Assembly (NCBI RefSeq): GCF_014652375.1 | Contig: NZ_BMYR01000010.1 | Location: 1-64,000 of the forward strand | Origin: Alishewanella tabrizica | Lineage (GTDB): Bacteria; Pseudomonadota; Gammaproteobacteria; Enterobacterales; Alteromonadaceae | Reading direction: 5' to 3' | DNA length: 64,000 nt | In this document: in pieces, positions 1 to 8,757 of the stretch | How positions within the stretch are numbered: position 1 is the stretch's first letter | Layout of the letters: each line of letters starts with the position of its first letter | Made by a program: the position numbers and the translations under genes | The notes under the pieces: model-generated | What the model was told of the DNA's origin: nothing | Databases searched by the model: none | The model's input: only the letters and a program-made list of their open reading frames with translations

Positions 1-39
1 AAACGAAAGCGAGCGCAGATATTGGCTTAGCTATAACAA

Positions 40-66
40 TGTGGCCAAAATTAGTTGACCACTACA
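40..66 (-). mobile_element. Possible insertion-sequence terminus (only the end lies in the window)
   Basis: Read on the minus strand this stretch begins TGTAGTGG and ends GGCCACA, and GTGGTCAA faces TTGGCCAC as an imperfect inverted repeat. It lies exactly where the glutaredoxin reading frame loses family similarity. Short imperfect ends starting with TG are typical of several IS families; I infer an IS extending left out of the window. No transposase is visible, so the call is tentative. Confidence 0.3.
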
Positions 67-308
67 TGCTGCGCATCACGTTTTTCAATATTAAGGCCCA
101 ATCGCGCCATTTCTTTTCGTACTTTATTGCAAAAAGGACACCCTTTAAACTGGTACAGGGCCAGTTGCTTACAGGCGTTGTCTACTTGGGTTTGCTGTGC
201 CTCGCTGCGCTGAATGGCTTTAGGCGTAGTAAGCCATTCGGCTAGGAGCATAAAAGGGGTGAGAATAAGACGAACGAGCCGAAAGCATAAACGAATAACA
301 ACACGCAT
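51..308 (-). pseudogene. Truncated glutaredoxin-like membrane-anchored protein
   Basis: The 85-residue product has an N-terminal hydrophobic segment (about residues 5-25), then a glutaredoxin fold start with the redox motif C57-P-F-C60. Related proteins of this type are about 115-125 residues and continue after the Arg-Asp-Ala-Gln stretch with a region holding the cis-proline and C-terminal helices. Here only five unrelated residues follow before the stop. The missing half is not visible in any frame of the 50 bases to the left, so the gene is probably disrupted at about position 66. It would have been a glutathione-dependent thiol-disulfide reductase held at the inner membrane; the remnant is unlikely to fold. 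Confidence 0.6.
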
Positions 309-379
309 GGGTAACTTTACTCAACATTAACAGTGGGGCGGAGAAACGCGAAGCGAGAGTATACCAAATAAAGGAGGAG

Positions 380-411
380 CGCGCATGCTAACTCAGGTGT
401 TAACATGCGCG
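380..411 (-). terminator. Hairpin downstream of the DASS transporter
   Basis: CGCGCATG (380-387) pairs with CATGCGCG (404-411), and TAAC/GTTA extends the stem inside. It starts seven bases past the transporter stop codon. There is no clear U-tract on the minus strand, so it may stabilise the 3' end rather than terminate by itself. Confidence 0.45.
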
Positions 412-417
412 TATAGC

Positions 418-1851
418 TTAGAAACCAAATACCCATCTGGCTAAAGTAAGGGTAATAACACTGACCACAATGACCGAGAAGATATTAAGGGCAAAACCTG
501 CTTTAACCATATCTGAGATTTTGAGTTGTCCAGATGAAAACACAATCGCATTAGGTGGTGTGGCGACGGGCATCATAAAGGCACAACTGGCTGCGATGGC
601 CGCTGGGATCACTAAGGTTAAGGGGGTACCTGACATCGCTAAGGCAACTGGCGCCAATAAAGGCAAGAACCCAGCAGCGGTAGCCGTGTTGCTAGTTACT
701 TCGGTTAAAAACACGATAACCGCGGTAACAATCACAATCATCACCCAAAACGGTACATCGCCCAGTAAGATAACTTGATCAGCGATAAAGCTGGCTAAGC
801 CGCTCTTTGTGATCAGTGCGGCTAAGCTTAAGCCGCCGCCAAAGAGCATTAAAATACCCCAAGGCAGTTTACGGGTCTCGTCCCACGTTAGAATACGTGT
901 GTTTTTACGATCTAGCGGTAACACTAAAATTAGCAGTGCAGCGGCCATTGCGATAATAGTGTCATCTAAGGGTAAACCCGTAGCTGAAGCCAGCAATGGC
1001 CGGAAAATCCAACAAAACGCGGTGAGAGCAAAAATAATTAATACGGCCTTTTCGCCACGCTGCATGCTACCTAGGTGGCTTAACTGTGCACGAAATAAGC
1101 CTTTGGTTTCTACAGCGTCAAGTTGGTCTACTTTGTAGGCCGCTTTAGTAAGCCATAACCAGCTTAACCACAGCATAACTATACTCAGTGGTAACCCTAC
1201 CATCATCCATTCGGCAAACCCAATTTGAATGTCATAGTTATCCGATAAGAAGGCAGCCATCAACGCGTTTGGCGGGGTACCAATTAACGTAGCCAAGCCA
1301 CCAATAGAGGCGGCATAGGCGATAGCCAATAATAATGCTTTCCCAAAACTGCTATCTTCTTTGTCTTGTTTTAGCATTTCCATTATAGATAATGCGATGG
1401 GAAGCATCATTACCGCAGTGGCCGTATTAGACATCCACATCGATAAGAAGGCGGTTACTAACATAATGCCGCCAATTTGCTGGCTGGGTTTACTGCCAAC
1501 CAGTAGCATGGTGTGTAGGGCAATACGTTTATGTAATGACCAACGTTCCATGGCGATAGAGATGATAAAACCGCCTAAAAACAAGAAAATAAGCGGATGC
1601 GCATAAGGTTGTGCAACGGCTGTCAGCGTATTTAAGCCCAGTAATGGTGCGACTACCAAGGGTAGAAAAGAGGTAACGGGAATAGGTACCGCTTCGCTGA
1701 TCCACCAACTGGCCATCCAAAATGTTAACCCTAGAACCAACCAACTGTCTTGATTCATACCAAAAGGGGCAGGGGCTAGCAGTGTTAAGGCCATAAACAG
1801 CGGGCCAAGTAACAAAGAAAATATCGGAGTTTTTGTAGGGCTTGTTGTCAT
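418..1851 (-). CDS. DASS (SLC13) family sodium:dicarboxylate/anion symporter
   Basis: A 477-residue, highly hydrophobic protein with about a dozen membrane segments, the normal size for the divalent anion:Na+ symporter family. Both signature Ser-Asn-Thr motifs are present, one in each inverted half (WMSNTATAVMMLP near residue 140 and TSNTATAAGFLPLLAP near 390); in the family these bind carboxylate and sodium. It probably imports C4-dicarboxylates or related di/tricarboxylates across the inner membrane. An AGGAG ribosome site precedes the ATG. It follows the porin gene by 16 bases, so the two form an operon controlled by the sigma-54 promoter at 2899-2914 and the DctB/DctD-like pair upstream. 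Substrate is inferred from family and context. Confidence 0.88.
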   Translation of the reverse strand: MTTSPTKTPIFSLLLGPLFMALTLLAPAPFGMNQDSWLVLGLTFWMASWWISEAVPIPVTSFLPLVVAPLLGLNTLTAVAQPYAHPLIFLFLGGFIISIAMERWSLHKRIALHTMLLVGSKPSQQIGGIMLVTAFLSMWMSNTATAVMMLPIALSIMEMLKQDKEDSSFGKALLLAIAYAASIGGLATLIGTPPNALMAAFLSDNYDIQIGFAEWMMVGLPLSIVMLWLSWLWLTKAAYKVDQLDAVETKGLFRAQLSHLGSMQRGEKAVLIIFALTAFCWIFRPLLASATGLPLDDTIIAMAAALLILVLPLDRKNTRILTWDETRKLPWGILMLFGGGLSLAALITKSGLASFIADQVILLGDVPFWVMIVIVTAVIVFLTEVTSNTATAAGFLPLLAPVALAMSGTPLTLVIPAAIAASCAFMMPVATPPNAIVFSSGQLKISDMVKAGFALNIFSVIVVSVITLTLARWVFGF

Positions 1852-1867
1852 TATTATGCTCCTAACC

Positions 1868-2854
1868 TTAGAAACGGTATTGTAAACCCAGCGCGACCGA
1901 GGTATCGCGGGTATCTGTTAGCTCAAGCTGAGTCACATAAAAATAGGCTTTGCTTTGGCTATTAAAAATATAATCTACCCCGGCTGTGTAGTGATTCGCC
2001 GCGCTGGTTTGCCGTAATTCTGAGGTATCACGTCCGGCTTGGATCTTAGGTAGCCAATTACCATAAGTATATTGCACACTCACATAGCCGCCAGTACCGC
2101 TGGCTGTGCCTTCGCTGGCTTCACTATATTGTAAAAGTGCCCCTAAGGTAAAATCACCGACTTGATGCTGCGCTAATAATCGGGTGGCATCAAGCCCACT
2201 TAAGCTTTGCGCGCGGGTTAATGTCAGGTAATAGGGCAGGGATTTTAGTGCACGATCACCATAGGCTAAACTTACCGCAACGCCGTCTTTACCATTTTGT
2301 CGCTCATTATCTTGGCCTAATACATAGGTTGCAGAAAGCTCAAAGCCCGCAAATTTGGGGGAAATATAGGTCAGGCTATCGCCTAAGCGATCTTGGCCTG
2401 GCAATATTTGCGCAATATCGCCGCTGGTTTCATTGTATAAGTCTACGCCGCCTTCACTGGTTTTTAAGCGGGTGTCATTACGACCGGCAATAAGCTGACC
2501 AAAGTTACCTTTGATCCCAATAAAGGTATTGCGTGCAGAAAACGGACTTTGCGTGTTCGCTTCATCAAATCCACGTACATCCACTTCATAAGTGAAAAAC
2601 GCAGTGATGTGTTCATTTAATACTTGCTCGCCGCGTAAACCAAAGCGGCTAAAGGGCATATCCAGTTGCGTTCCCTGTTCAGTGTAACGCATAACACCTT
2701 TATCAGTGTGAGCAAGTTGTACTTCGGCCTTGCCATAGAGTGTGACACTGGGAACCGGCAGCGTAATGCTATTGGCGAATGCAGGGAGTGCGATAAAAAA
2801 AGTAGGAGAACATAATGCGGCCAAAGCCAGTGTAGTGCGGTTTACCTGTTTCAT
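1868..2854 (-). CDS. Outer-membrane porin (Gram-negative general porin type)
   Basis: A 328-residue protein with a signal peptide of about 27 residues ending in an Ala-Phe-Ala site, followed by VTLYGKAEVQ, the usual first strand of 16-stranded trimeric porins. The chain ends in Tyr-Arg-Phe, the C-terminal aromatic signal for outer-membrane assembly. The frame is open 26 codons further upstream, but the ATG at 2854 has a GAGG ribosome site and the sigma-54 promoter lies inside that upstream extension, so 2854 is the start. It shares a transcript with the dicarboxylate transporter and probably lets its substrate across the outer membrane, an uncommon but logical pairing. Confidence 0.87.
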   Translation of the reverse strand: MKQVNRTTLALAALCSPTFFIALPAFANSITLPVPSVTLYGKAEVQLAHTDKGVMRYTEQGTQLDMPFSRFGLRGEQVLNEHITAFFTYEVDVRGFDEANTQSPFSARNTFIGIKGNFGQLIAGRNDTRLKTSEGGVDLYNETSGDIAQILPGQDRLGDSLTYISPKFAGFELSATYVLGQDNERQNGKDGVAVSLAYGDRALKSLPYYLTLTRAQSLSGLDATRLLAQHQVGDFTLGALLQYSEASEGTASGTGGYVSVQYTYGNWLPKIQAGRDTSELRQTSAANHYTAGVDYIFNSQSKAYFYVTQLELTDTRDTSVALGLQYRF

Positions 2855-2898
2855 TGTTACCTCGTCATCGGTCGTTATAGTTGTAGGCGAGGTGTATA

Positions 2899-2914
2899 AG
2901 CAAGAAGATTGCCA
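2899..2914 (-). promoter_or_regulatory. Sigma-54 (RpoN) promoter for the porin-transporter operon
   Basis: On the minus strand the sequence is TGGCAATCTTCTTGCT. It matches the consensus TGGCAC-N5-TTGC with the obligatory GG (-24) and GC (-12) at exact spacing. It lies 45 bases upstream of the porin ATG, leaving a leader of about 35 nucleotides. A DctD-like sigma-54 activator is encoded immediately upstream. Confidence 0.75.
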
Positions 2915-2992
2915 ATATTTTTTCATTTGCAATTCAATAGCTTAAAATTGGCGCAGCGGTGTTTTGGGTGGAATATGAAACGGCTTTTTTTA

Positions 2993-3016
2993 AAGATGGG
3001 TGGATTTCCACCCATC
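2993..3016 (-). terminator. Terminator-like hairpin after the dctD-like gene
   Basis: Positions 2995-3016 form a near-perfect palindrome (GATGGGTGGA facing TCCACCCATC) ten bases past the response-regulator stop. On the minus strand it is followed by TTT and then an A-run, so the U-tract is short. It separates the regulators from the sigma-54-driven porin operon. Confidence 0.55.
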
Positions 3017-3025
3017 TATTGCGTG

Positions 3026-4408
3026 TTACTCGGGTAAGTCAGGATGCTCATCATCTTTAAATTGGCTACGCAATAATCCAAACTTACGCATTTTGTCATA
3101 CAAGGTTTTGCGCGGTAAATTGAGGGCTTGCATCGTCTCTTTGATACTGCCCTTGGTTGCATTTAGCGCCTCTTCAATAAGCATTTGTTCAAAAAAAGCG
3201 ACGCGCTCACTTAATCCCATGGCGCTGCCAATGGTATCGGGCAAGGGGAGACCTTGTTGCATAAAAGCGCCCTCTGGGCCAAGCAACACAAAGCGCTCGG
3301 CCAGATTACGCAGCTCGCGCACATTGCCTGGCCAGGTATGTGATAGCAGGCTGTCTAATTGAAATTGATTTAATGGTAATACGGGTTTGTGATAGCGCGC
3401 CGCAGCCAACATGGCAAAATGTTTAAATAACAGCGGAATATCTTGCCGCCGTTGCCGCAGCGGCGGGATCGCCACATGCAGAAGATTTAATCGATAATAC
3501 AAATCTAACCGAAAGGAACCTTGTTGGCTCAGCTGCTCTAAGTTGGTTTTAGTGGCCGCCACCACCCGGATATTTAATGGAATACTCTGATTGCTGCCCA
3601 AGGGGGTGACTTTGCGTTCTTCTAATACCCGCAGCAAGCGAATTTGCACACTTAACGGGGTGCTTTCAATTTCGTCTAAAAATAGAGTGCCGCCATTGGC
3701 AAATTCAAATTTACCAATGCGCTTTTTATCGGCGCCAGTAAAAGCACCCGCTTCGCTACCAAAGAGCTCGCTCTCTATTAATTGTTCGGGGATAGCACCA
3801 CAGTTTATAGCAACAAAATGTTGATCGCTGCGCTCAGAATTATCATGTAAATAACGCGCGACCATTTCTTTGCCGCTACCGGTTTCCCCTTCAATCAACA
3901 CATCCGCTGGCGTATCTACAACCAAATCTAATAAATTGCGCATTTGGTTTATGCTGGGGCTGTCGCCGATAAGTTGTACTCTGCCGCGCCGACTTTCGCG
4001 CAATTGCGCACTTAATCTACGGTTTTGCAAACATAATTGGCGCTTTTCGGCAGCTTGTAACAGCGTTTTATGCAACGCGTTATGGTTAACCGGTTTTTCG
4101 ATAAAACTATACGCTCCCAATTGCATGGCATTGACAGCAATACTGATATCACCGTATCCGGTAAGCACAATAACGGGTAAATCGGCATCACGCTGCTGAA
4201 TGGCTTTTAGCACCGATAAGCCATCCATTTGTGGCATGTTTAAATCAGTGAGGATCACGCCAGCAAATTGCGTAGTAAGATTAGAAAGTAACGTGGCCGG
4301 ATCATTAAAGGTTTTACAGCGCCAGCCTTCCAGTGTTAAGCCCTGGGCCAAGGCATCTAAAATACTGTTATCATCGTCTAACAGCCAAACTTCAGCTTGG
4401 GTGCTCAT
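3026..4408 (-). CDS. dctD: Sigma-54-dependent response regulator, DctD-like
   Basis: The 460-residue protein has the three domains of NtrC-family activators: an N-terminal receiver with phospho-acceptor Asp55 in LTDLNMP, an AAA+ domain with Walker A GETGSGK (174-180) and the sigma-54 contact loop GAFTGA (221-226), and a C-terminal Fis-type helix-turn-helix (about residues 415-450). Phosphorylated by the kinase encoded just upstream (4-base gap), it should bind upstream sites and open sigma-54 promoters with ATP. The sigma-54 promoter directly downstream, before a porin and DASS transporter, fits C4-dicarboxylate control as in DctB/DctD systems. The exact ligand is inferred, and the symbol rests on architecture and context. 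Confidence 0.85.
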   Translation of the reverse strand: MSTQAEVWLLDDDNSILDALAQGLTLEGWRCKTFNDPATLLSNLTTQFAGVILTDLNMPQMDGLSVLKAIQQRDADLPVIVLTGYGDISIAVNAMQLGAYSFIEKPVNHNALHKTLLQAAEKRQLCLQNRRLSAQLRESRRGRVQLIGDSPSINQMRNLLDLVVDTPADVLIEGETGSGKEMVARYLHDNSERSDQHFVAINCGAIPEQLIESELFGSEAGAFTGADKKRIGKFEFANGGTLFLDEIESTPLSVQIRLLRVLEERKVTPLGSNQSIPLNIRVVAATKTNLEQLSQQGSFRLDLYYRLNLLHVAIPPLRQRRQDIPLLFKHFAMLAAARYHKPVLPLNQFQLDSLLSHTWPGNVRELRNLAERFVLLGPEGAFMQQGLPLPDTIGSAMGLSERVAFFEQMLIEEALNATKGSIKETMQALNLPRKTLYDKMRKFGLLRSQFKDDEHPDLPE

Positions 4409-4411
4409 GCA

Positions 4412-6199
4412 TTACTCCGAAATATAACGCGGTAAGGTAAGGGTGACGATTGCACCCCCCGCTGGATGGTTTTCAATCTGTAAATTGCCATGATAGCTTT
4501 GCACAATTTGCCGAGAAATAGACAATCCCAACCCTAATCCCGAGCCTTGCTTAGTCGTAAAAAAGGGTTCAAATAAATGCTCCATTACATGAGGTTGAAT
4601 TCCTGGGCCGTTGTCATGTATCTGTAAAATGGCCTTATCGACACTTTGATTAATCTGTATTGTTAAACTGGGAGAACTGTTTTGGGCAGCCGCTTGCAGC
4701 GCATTCCCAAGCAAATTAACGAGCACTTGTTCTAATTGCAGTGGATCCACTTTAACCTGTGTGGCTGCAACATCCTGTAGCTGGATTTGCGCCTGTTGTT
4801 GTTTTAATGCTGGTTGTAGAATGCCCAAGGCATTTTCAATAACGTGTTTTAAGCGCACTGGCGCGGGGCTATTAGCGGCTTTACGACTGAAACTTTTAAA
4901 CTGTTTTACAATATGATTTAACCGCAGCAGCATTTGACTGATTTTATCTAAGTTTTCCGCTAACTCACTGTAACGCGCCTTTTGCAAAAGCAATTGCGCG
5001 CTTTGTAAGTAACTGTGCATCGCCGTTAATGGCTGATTGATTTCATGGTTAATCGAGGCGCTTAATTGCCCAATGGTTGCTAACTTTGCGGCTTGTAATA
5101 ATTGTTCTTGCGCCTGTTGTAAGCCTTGCTCGGCTTCATTTCGCTGCTGAATTTCATGCTGTAATTGTTGATTACTCTGTTGTAACGATTCGGTACGTTC
5201 GGCTACGGCCAGCTCTAATTGGGTGAACATTACCGCTTTTTGCCGTTGTTGCTGTCGGCGGCTACGCCAAAAGCTGATTGCCAATAACAGCACCGATAAG
5301 AATAAACATAAGCTAGTAGCTAATTGTATTGCTTGAACTTTTAAAGGCGCAGCAGGTTGCAATAACACCAACTGCCAAGGCAAACGCTGATTATCTTTCA
5401 CGGTTACGGCGTACTGTTTGCTTTGGTCGGGTTGTTGGAGAGGATCACTGGCTAAACGCCATAATGGCCCCTGTTGTTTAACTTTAAGTGCATGCAGCGT
5501 TACCCCAGGATGCCGCGGGCGGGTGGTGGCGTCCTCACCTAACCACGTTAATCGCCAAGGCTCATGGTTACTGGCGATAACGGTTTGTTCTTCGTCAACC
5601 AACATAAATAATAACGGACTTTGACTGGCAATAGATTGATAAGCCAATTCGAGTTGATCGATATTAAGTTTTACCGTTAACACCCCTAGGATCTGTTGCT
5701 GAGCATTGCTTACGGTGCTCGCAAAATAGATCCCGCGTTCGTTGGAAACCCAGCCTAGGCCATAGTCGACATAGCTTTTATTCGCACGTATCGTTTCCGT
5801 AAAATAAGGTCGAAAACCAAAGTTATACGCCATAAAACTGACAGGTTCGCCATAATTACTGCTTGCTAGAACGACACCTTGCGGATCCATTAAATAAATA
5901 GAGGCGCTACCACTGGCTAAGTTAAAGTCGGCGAGTAATTGGCTTAGCGCGGTTTGTTGCGCCGCTACGGTTGGATTTTGCAACAACTGTTGTAGTTCAG
6001 GCCGCTGTGCCAAGGTATCGGTTAAGGTACTAAAGCGGGTAAGTTGCAAGTTAAGATATTGATTAAACTCTACACCATGCTTTAGCGATAATTGCTGGGA
6101 CTGTTTAAGTAATTGCTGAAAAATAAGCTGATAGCTACCCAATGTGATGAGGACTAAACTGCAAATAATAAACAGGGGTTGTCGATAAAATGGACGCAT
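4412..6199 (-). CDS. dctB: Membrane sensor histidine kinase, DctB-like
   Basis: Using the ATG at 6199, the product is 595 residues; a TTG ten codons upstream is an alternative start with no better ribosome site. There is one membrane helix near the N-terminus, a periplasmic sensor region of about 240 residues (double-Cache type expected in DctB), a second helix near residue 290, a Gln-rich coiled linker, the phospho-acceptor His385 in SINHEINQP and a C-terminal ATPase domain with N-box and GSGLGLGLS. The family senses C4-dicarboxylates in the periplasm and phosphorylates DctD. The kinase lies first in the operon with the regulator four bases downstream. The ligand is inferred. Confidence 0.83.
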   Translation of the reverse strand: MRPFYRQPLFIICSLVLITLGSYQLIFQQLLKQSQQLSLKHGVEFNQYLNLQLTRFSTLTDTLAQRPELQQLLQNPTVAAQQTALSQLLADFNLASGSASIYLMDPQGVVLASSNYGEPVSFMAYNFGFRPYFTETIRANKSYVDYGLGWVSNERGIYFASTVSNAQQQILGVLTVKLNIDQLELAYQSIASQSPLLFMLVDEEQTVIASNHEPWRLTWLGEDATTRPRHPGVTLHALKVKQQGPLWRLASDPLQQPDQSKQYAVTVKDNQRLPWQLVLLQPAAPLKVQAIQLATSLCLFLSVLLLAISFWRSRRQQQRQKAVMFTQLELAVAERTESLQQSNQQLQHEIQQRNEAEQGLQQAQEQLLQAAKLATIGQLSASINHEINQPLTAMHSYLQSAQLLLQKARYSELAENLDKISQMLLRLNHIVKQFKSFSRKAANSPAPVRLKHVIENALGILQPALKQQQAQIQLQDVAATQVKVDPLQLEQVLVNLLGNALQAAAQNSSPSLTIQINQSVDKAILQIHDNGPGIQPHVMEHLFEPFFTTKQGSGLGLGLSISRQIVQSYHGNLQIENHPAGGAIVTLTLPRYISE

Positions 6200-6401
6200 T
6201 ACAAGCTCAGTTAGGGCGTTTAAACGCAATGCTACCGTAAGCTAGGCTATCGAGCCAGTTGATTTCGCCATTCGCTTTGCTGCGATATTTAACGTTGACA
6301 GTCGCGGCGGCATACAAAACCCTTACCCATGATTATGCGTATGCTACTATAATGACGAGATAATAAAGCCTTTCATTCCTCTATCGTTGTGAGACTACCC
6401 C

Positions 6402-6791
6402 ATGAAGTTAACTGATCAAGCTTGGCGCGAGCGTTTAACCGCAGAACAATATCGGGTAACCCGTTTGAAGGGGACCGAATATCCTTTTACCGGTGAGTTA
6501 TTACACCACACGGCGCAAGGCACCTATCATTGTGTGTGCTGCGGTGTTGAGCTGTTTGATGCCAGCACTAAATTTGATGCCGGTTGTGGCTGGCCCAGTT
6601 TTTTTGATGCCATTGCAGGTAAAGTGCGTTACGAAAAAGATGTAAGTCATGGCATGCAGCGCATTGAAATTCTATGTGCTCAGTGCGACGCGCATTTAGG
6701 GCACGTGTTTAACGATGGGCCGGCGCCAACGGGTCAGCGTTATTGTGTTAATTCGGTATCGCTTACCTTTAACCATGCGACAAAAGGCTAA
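6402..6791 (+). CDS. msrB: Peptide methionine-R-sulfoxide reductase MsrB
   Basis: A 129-residue single-domain MsrB. It has both zinc CxxC pairs (C44-C47 and C92-C95), the WPSFFDA stretch, the active-site region around [10 protein letters not shown], and the catalytic Cys115 in RYCVNS. It reduces methionine-R-sulfoxide in proteins, with thioredoxin regenerating the enzyme; there is no export signal, so it acts in the cytoplasm. It stands alone between the dctB-like gene (divergent) and GAPDH. Confidence 0.95.
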   Translation: MKLTDQAWRERLTAEQYRVTRLKGTEYPFTGELLHHTAQGTYHCVCCGVELFDASTKFDAGCGWPSFFDAIAGKVRYEKDVSHGMQRIEILCAQCDAHLGHVFNDGPAPTGQRYCVNSVSLTFNHATKG

Positions 6792-6924
6792 AAACATTCT
6801 GTAAGTGTTGTGGTAAGGTTTCATAATCAATTACAATAGGCCGCCTTCAACGAACCGCTGTACCCTACATAAAGCGGAGAGGGCAACACCGATTAATTCA
6901 TCTTATTGAAGTAAAAGGCCTAAT

Positions 6925-8376
6925 ATGACCCTATCACACGCAGAACAGTACCAAAAAAGCTGGCAGGAACGCCAGGAATACGCCGAAAACATGTTACCTA
7001 TCATTGGTCGGCTATATCGCAATAAAGGCATAGAAGTGGTGGTATATGGTCGGCCGCTGGTCAATTCCACCACCATCGATATTATTAAAGCGCACAAAAC
7101 GGTACAACGTTTTGAAGGTCAGAAACTTCGCCTGCGTGAAAGCTTTCCTGTATTAGAAGCCATTAGCAAAATGAATTTGGCCCCAGGGCGCGTAGATATT
7201 GGCAAGTTAGCGTATGCCTTTTTATATAAAAATGTTGCGGAAGGATTAACTCTCGAGCAATACTTAGCCGATGCTTTAAGCGATATTTTAGATCATGAAG
7301 ATCAGGTTAAACCGGTTGACGTGGTGTTATATGGTTTTGGACGTATTGGCCGTTTGTTAGCGCGTTTAATGTTAGAACGCTCTGGTCCCAGCAGCAAATT
7401 GCGTTTAAAAGCCATAGTGGTGCGTGGCGGTAAAAAAGGCGATTTAGAAAAACGTGCCAGCTTGCTGCGCCGCGATTCTATTCATGGTCCTTTCAATGGC
7501 AGCATTACGGTTGATGAAGAAAACCAAGGTATTAAAGCCAATGGTACCTTTATTAAAGTCATTTATGCCGACTCACCTGAGCTAGTGGATTACACGAAAT
7601 ACGGTATTGATAACGCACTTATTGTTGATAACACCGGTATTTTTAAAGACGATAAAGAATTATCCATTCACTTCCAGAGCAAAGGTGCTGCTAAAGTATT
7701 GCTGACCGCACCGGCGAAAGGTGATGTACCTAACGTGGTGTATGGCGTAAACCAGCATATGATCACGGCCGAACACAAAATTGTTTCTGCTGCCAGCTGT
7801 ACCACTAATGCTATTACCCCTGTGTTAAAAGCATTACAAGACGAGTACGGTATTCGTAATGGTCACGTGGAAACCGTGCACTCTTACACCAACGATCAAA
7901 ACCTGATTGATAATTTCCATAAAGCTGAGCGCCGTGGCCGTGCTGCACCATTAAATATGGTATTAACCTCTACGGGTGCCGCCAGCGCTGTTGCCAAAGC
8001 CTTACCTGAGTTAAAAGGTAAACTTACTGGCAATGCGATCCGCGTACCAACGCCAAATGTGTCTATGGCCATTTTGTCGCTGAATTTAAATCGCGAAACC
8101 ACCAAAGATGAGTTGAACGATTTCTTACAACGCACGTCACTGTTCTCTGAACTGCAAGATCAAATCGACTTTACCAGTTCTACAGAAATTGTCTCGTCGG
8201 ATTTAGTGGGTTCACGCTATGCGGGTGTCGTTGATTCGCAAGCCACTATTGTTGATGGCGATCGCTGCGTGTTGTACGTGTGGTACGATAACGAGTTCGG
8301 TTACAGCGTTCAAGTGACCCGAGTAATGAATGAGATGGCTGGGATAAAATACCCTACGTTACCTCTGACAAAATAG
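6925..8376 (+). CDS. Glyceraldehyde-3-phosphate dehydrogenase, long N-terminally extended form
   Basis: A 483-residue enzyme, against about 330-340 for ordinary GAPDH. The first ~130 residues are a mostly helical extension; the Rossmann motif GFGRIG is at 137-142 and the catalytic cysteine is Cys292 in SCTTN, followed by HSYTNDQ. Long forms like this are known in Vibrio and Shewanella relatives next to ordinary GapA. After the second beta strand the sequence reads VVRGG, lacking the acidic residue that usually binds the NAD ribose, so cofactor preference may differ. It probably works in gluconeogenesis or the pentose-phosphate/ED route rather than as the main glycolytic enzyme (inference). 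A strong terminator follows. Confidence 0.88.
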   Translation: MTLSHAEQYQKSWQERQEYAENMLPIIGRLYRNKGIEVVVYGRPLVNSTTIDIIKAHKTVQRFEGQKLRLRESFPVLEAISKMNLAPGRVDIGKLAYAFLYKNVAEGLTLEQYLADALSDILDHEDQVKPVDVVLYGFGRIGRLLARLMLERSGPSSKLRLKAIVVRGGKKGDLEKRASLLRRDSIHGPFNGSITVDEENQGIKANGTFIKVIYADSPELVDYTKYGIDNALIVDNTGIFKDDKELSIHFQSKGAAKVLLTAPAKGDVPNVVYGVNQHMITAEHKIVSAASCTTNAITPVLKALQDEYGIRNGHVETVHSYTNDQNLIDNFHKAERRGRAAPLNMVLTSTGAASAVAKALPELKGKLTGNAIRVPTPNVSMAILSLNLNRETTKDELNDFLQRTSLFSELQDQIDFTSSTEIVSSDLVGSRYAGVVDSQATIVDGDRCVLYVWYDNEFGYSVQVTRVMNEMAGIKYPTLPLTK

Positions 8377-8479
8377 CGTTGGGCTGTGTAGGGGCTTTTA
8401 GTATACGTTAACCAGTCGTTGATATTGGCTGTAGGTTAAAACCTTGGCCATACATTATTCCCCCATACATAATATTTTT

Positions 8480-8508
8480 AAGCCCGCTGCATTCAGCGGG
8501 CTTTTTTA
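8480..8508 (+). terminator. Rho-independent terminator after GAPDH
   Basis: AGCCCGCTG and CAGCGGGCT form a nine-base-pair stem with a short loop (8481-8501), followed by a run of six T. It lies 105 bases past the GAPDH stop. The rest of the stretch up to the csp terminator (8510-8685) shows nothing I can identify. Confidence 0.85.
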
Positions 8509-8685
8509 TTGTGGCTAAGTCGCTCTTTTCATGGCAAGAATGCAACGGCAAGTTTTTCAGTCGCTTCTTTAGCTGATTTGGGGGTGAGGATGATTATCGT
8601 GATGAATGTGTAATAAATAAGTAGGTAATAAGGCAGATGGGGATAATAAGAAGGGTGTTAGAGAGCATAAGATGTCCAAGACGCT

Positions 8686-8715
8686 CAAACAAAAATGGCC
8701 AGCTAAGCTGACCAT
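8686..8715 (-). terminator. Rho-independent terminator of the cold-shock gene
   Basis: On the minus strand AATGGTCAGC pairs with GCTGGCCATT (one G-U pair) around a TTA loop, then TTTTTGTTTG follows. It lies about 45 bases past the csp stop codon. Confidence 0.75.
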
Positions 8716-8757
8716 TTATACTATCGGAAACCGATAAGCGCTATAAGTAGCGTACTA

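Noticed and set aside
470-1606. Long plus-strand open frames within the transporter gene
   Set aside because: Shadows of the minus-strand coding sequence, with no ribosome sites; the same pattern recurs opposite most large genes here.
2855-2932. 26-codon N-terminal extension of the porin frame
   Set aside because: The sigma-54 promoter lies inside it and the downstream ATG has a ribosome site followed by a proper signal peptide.
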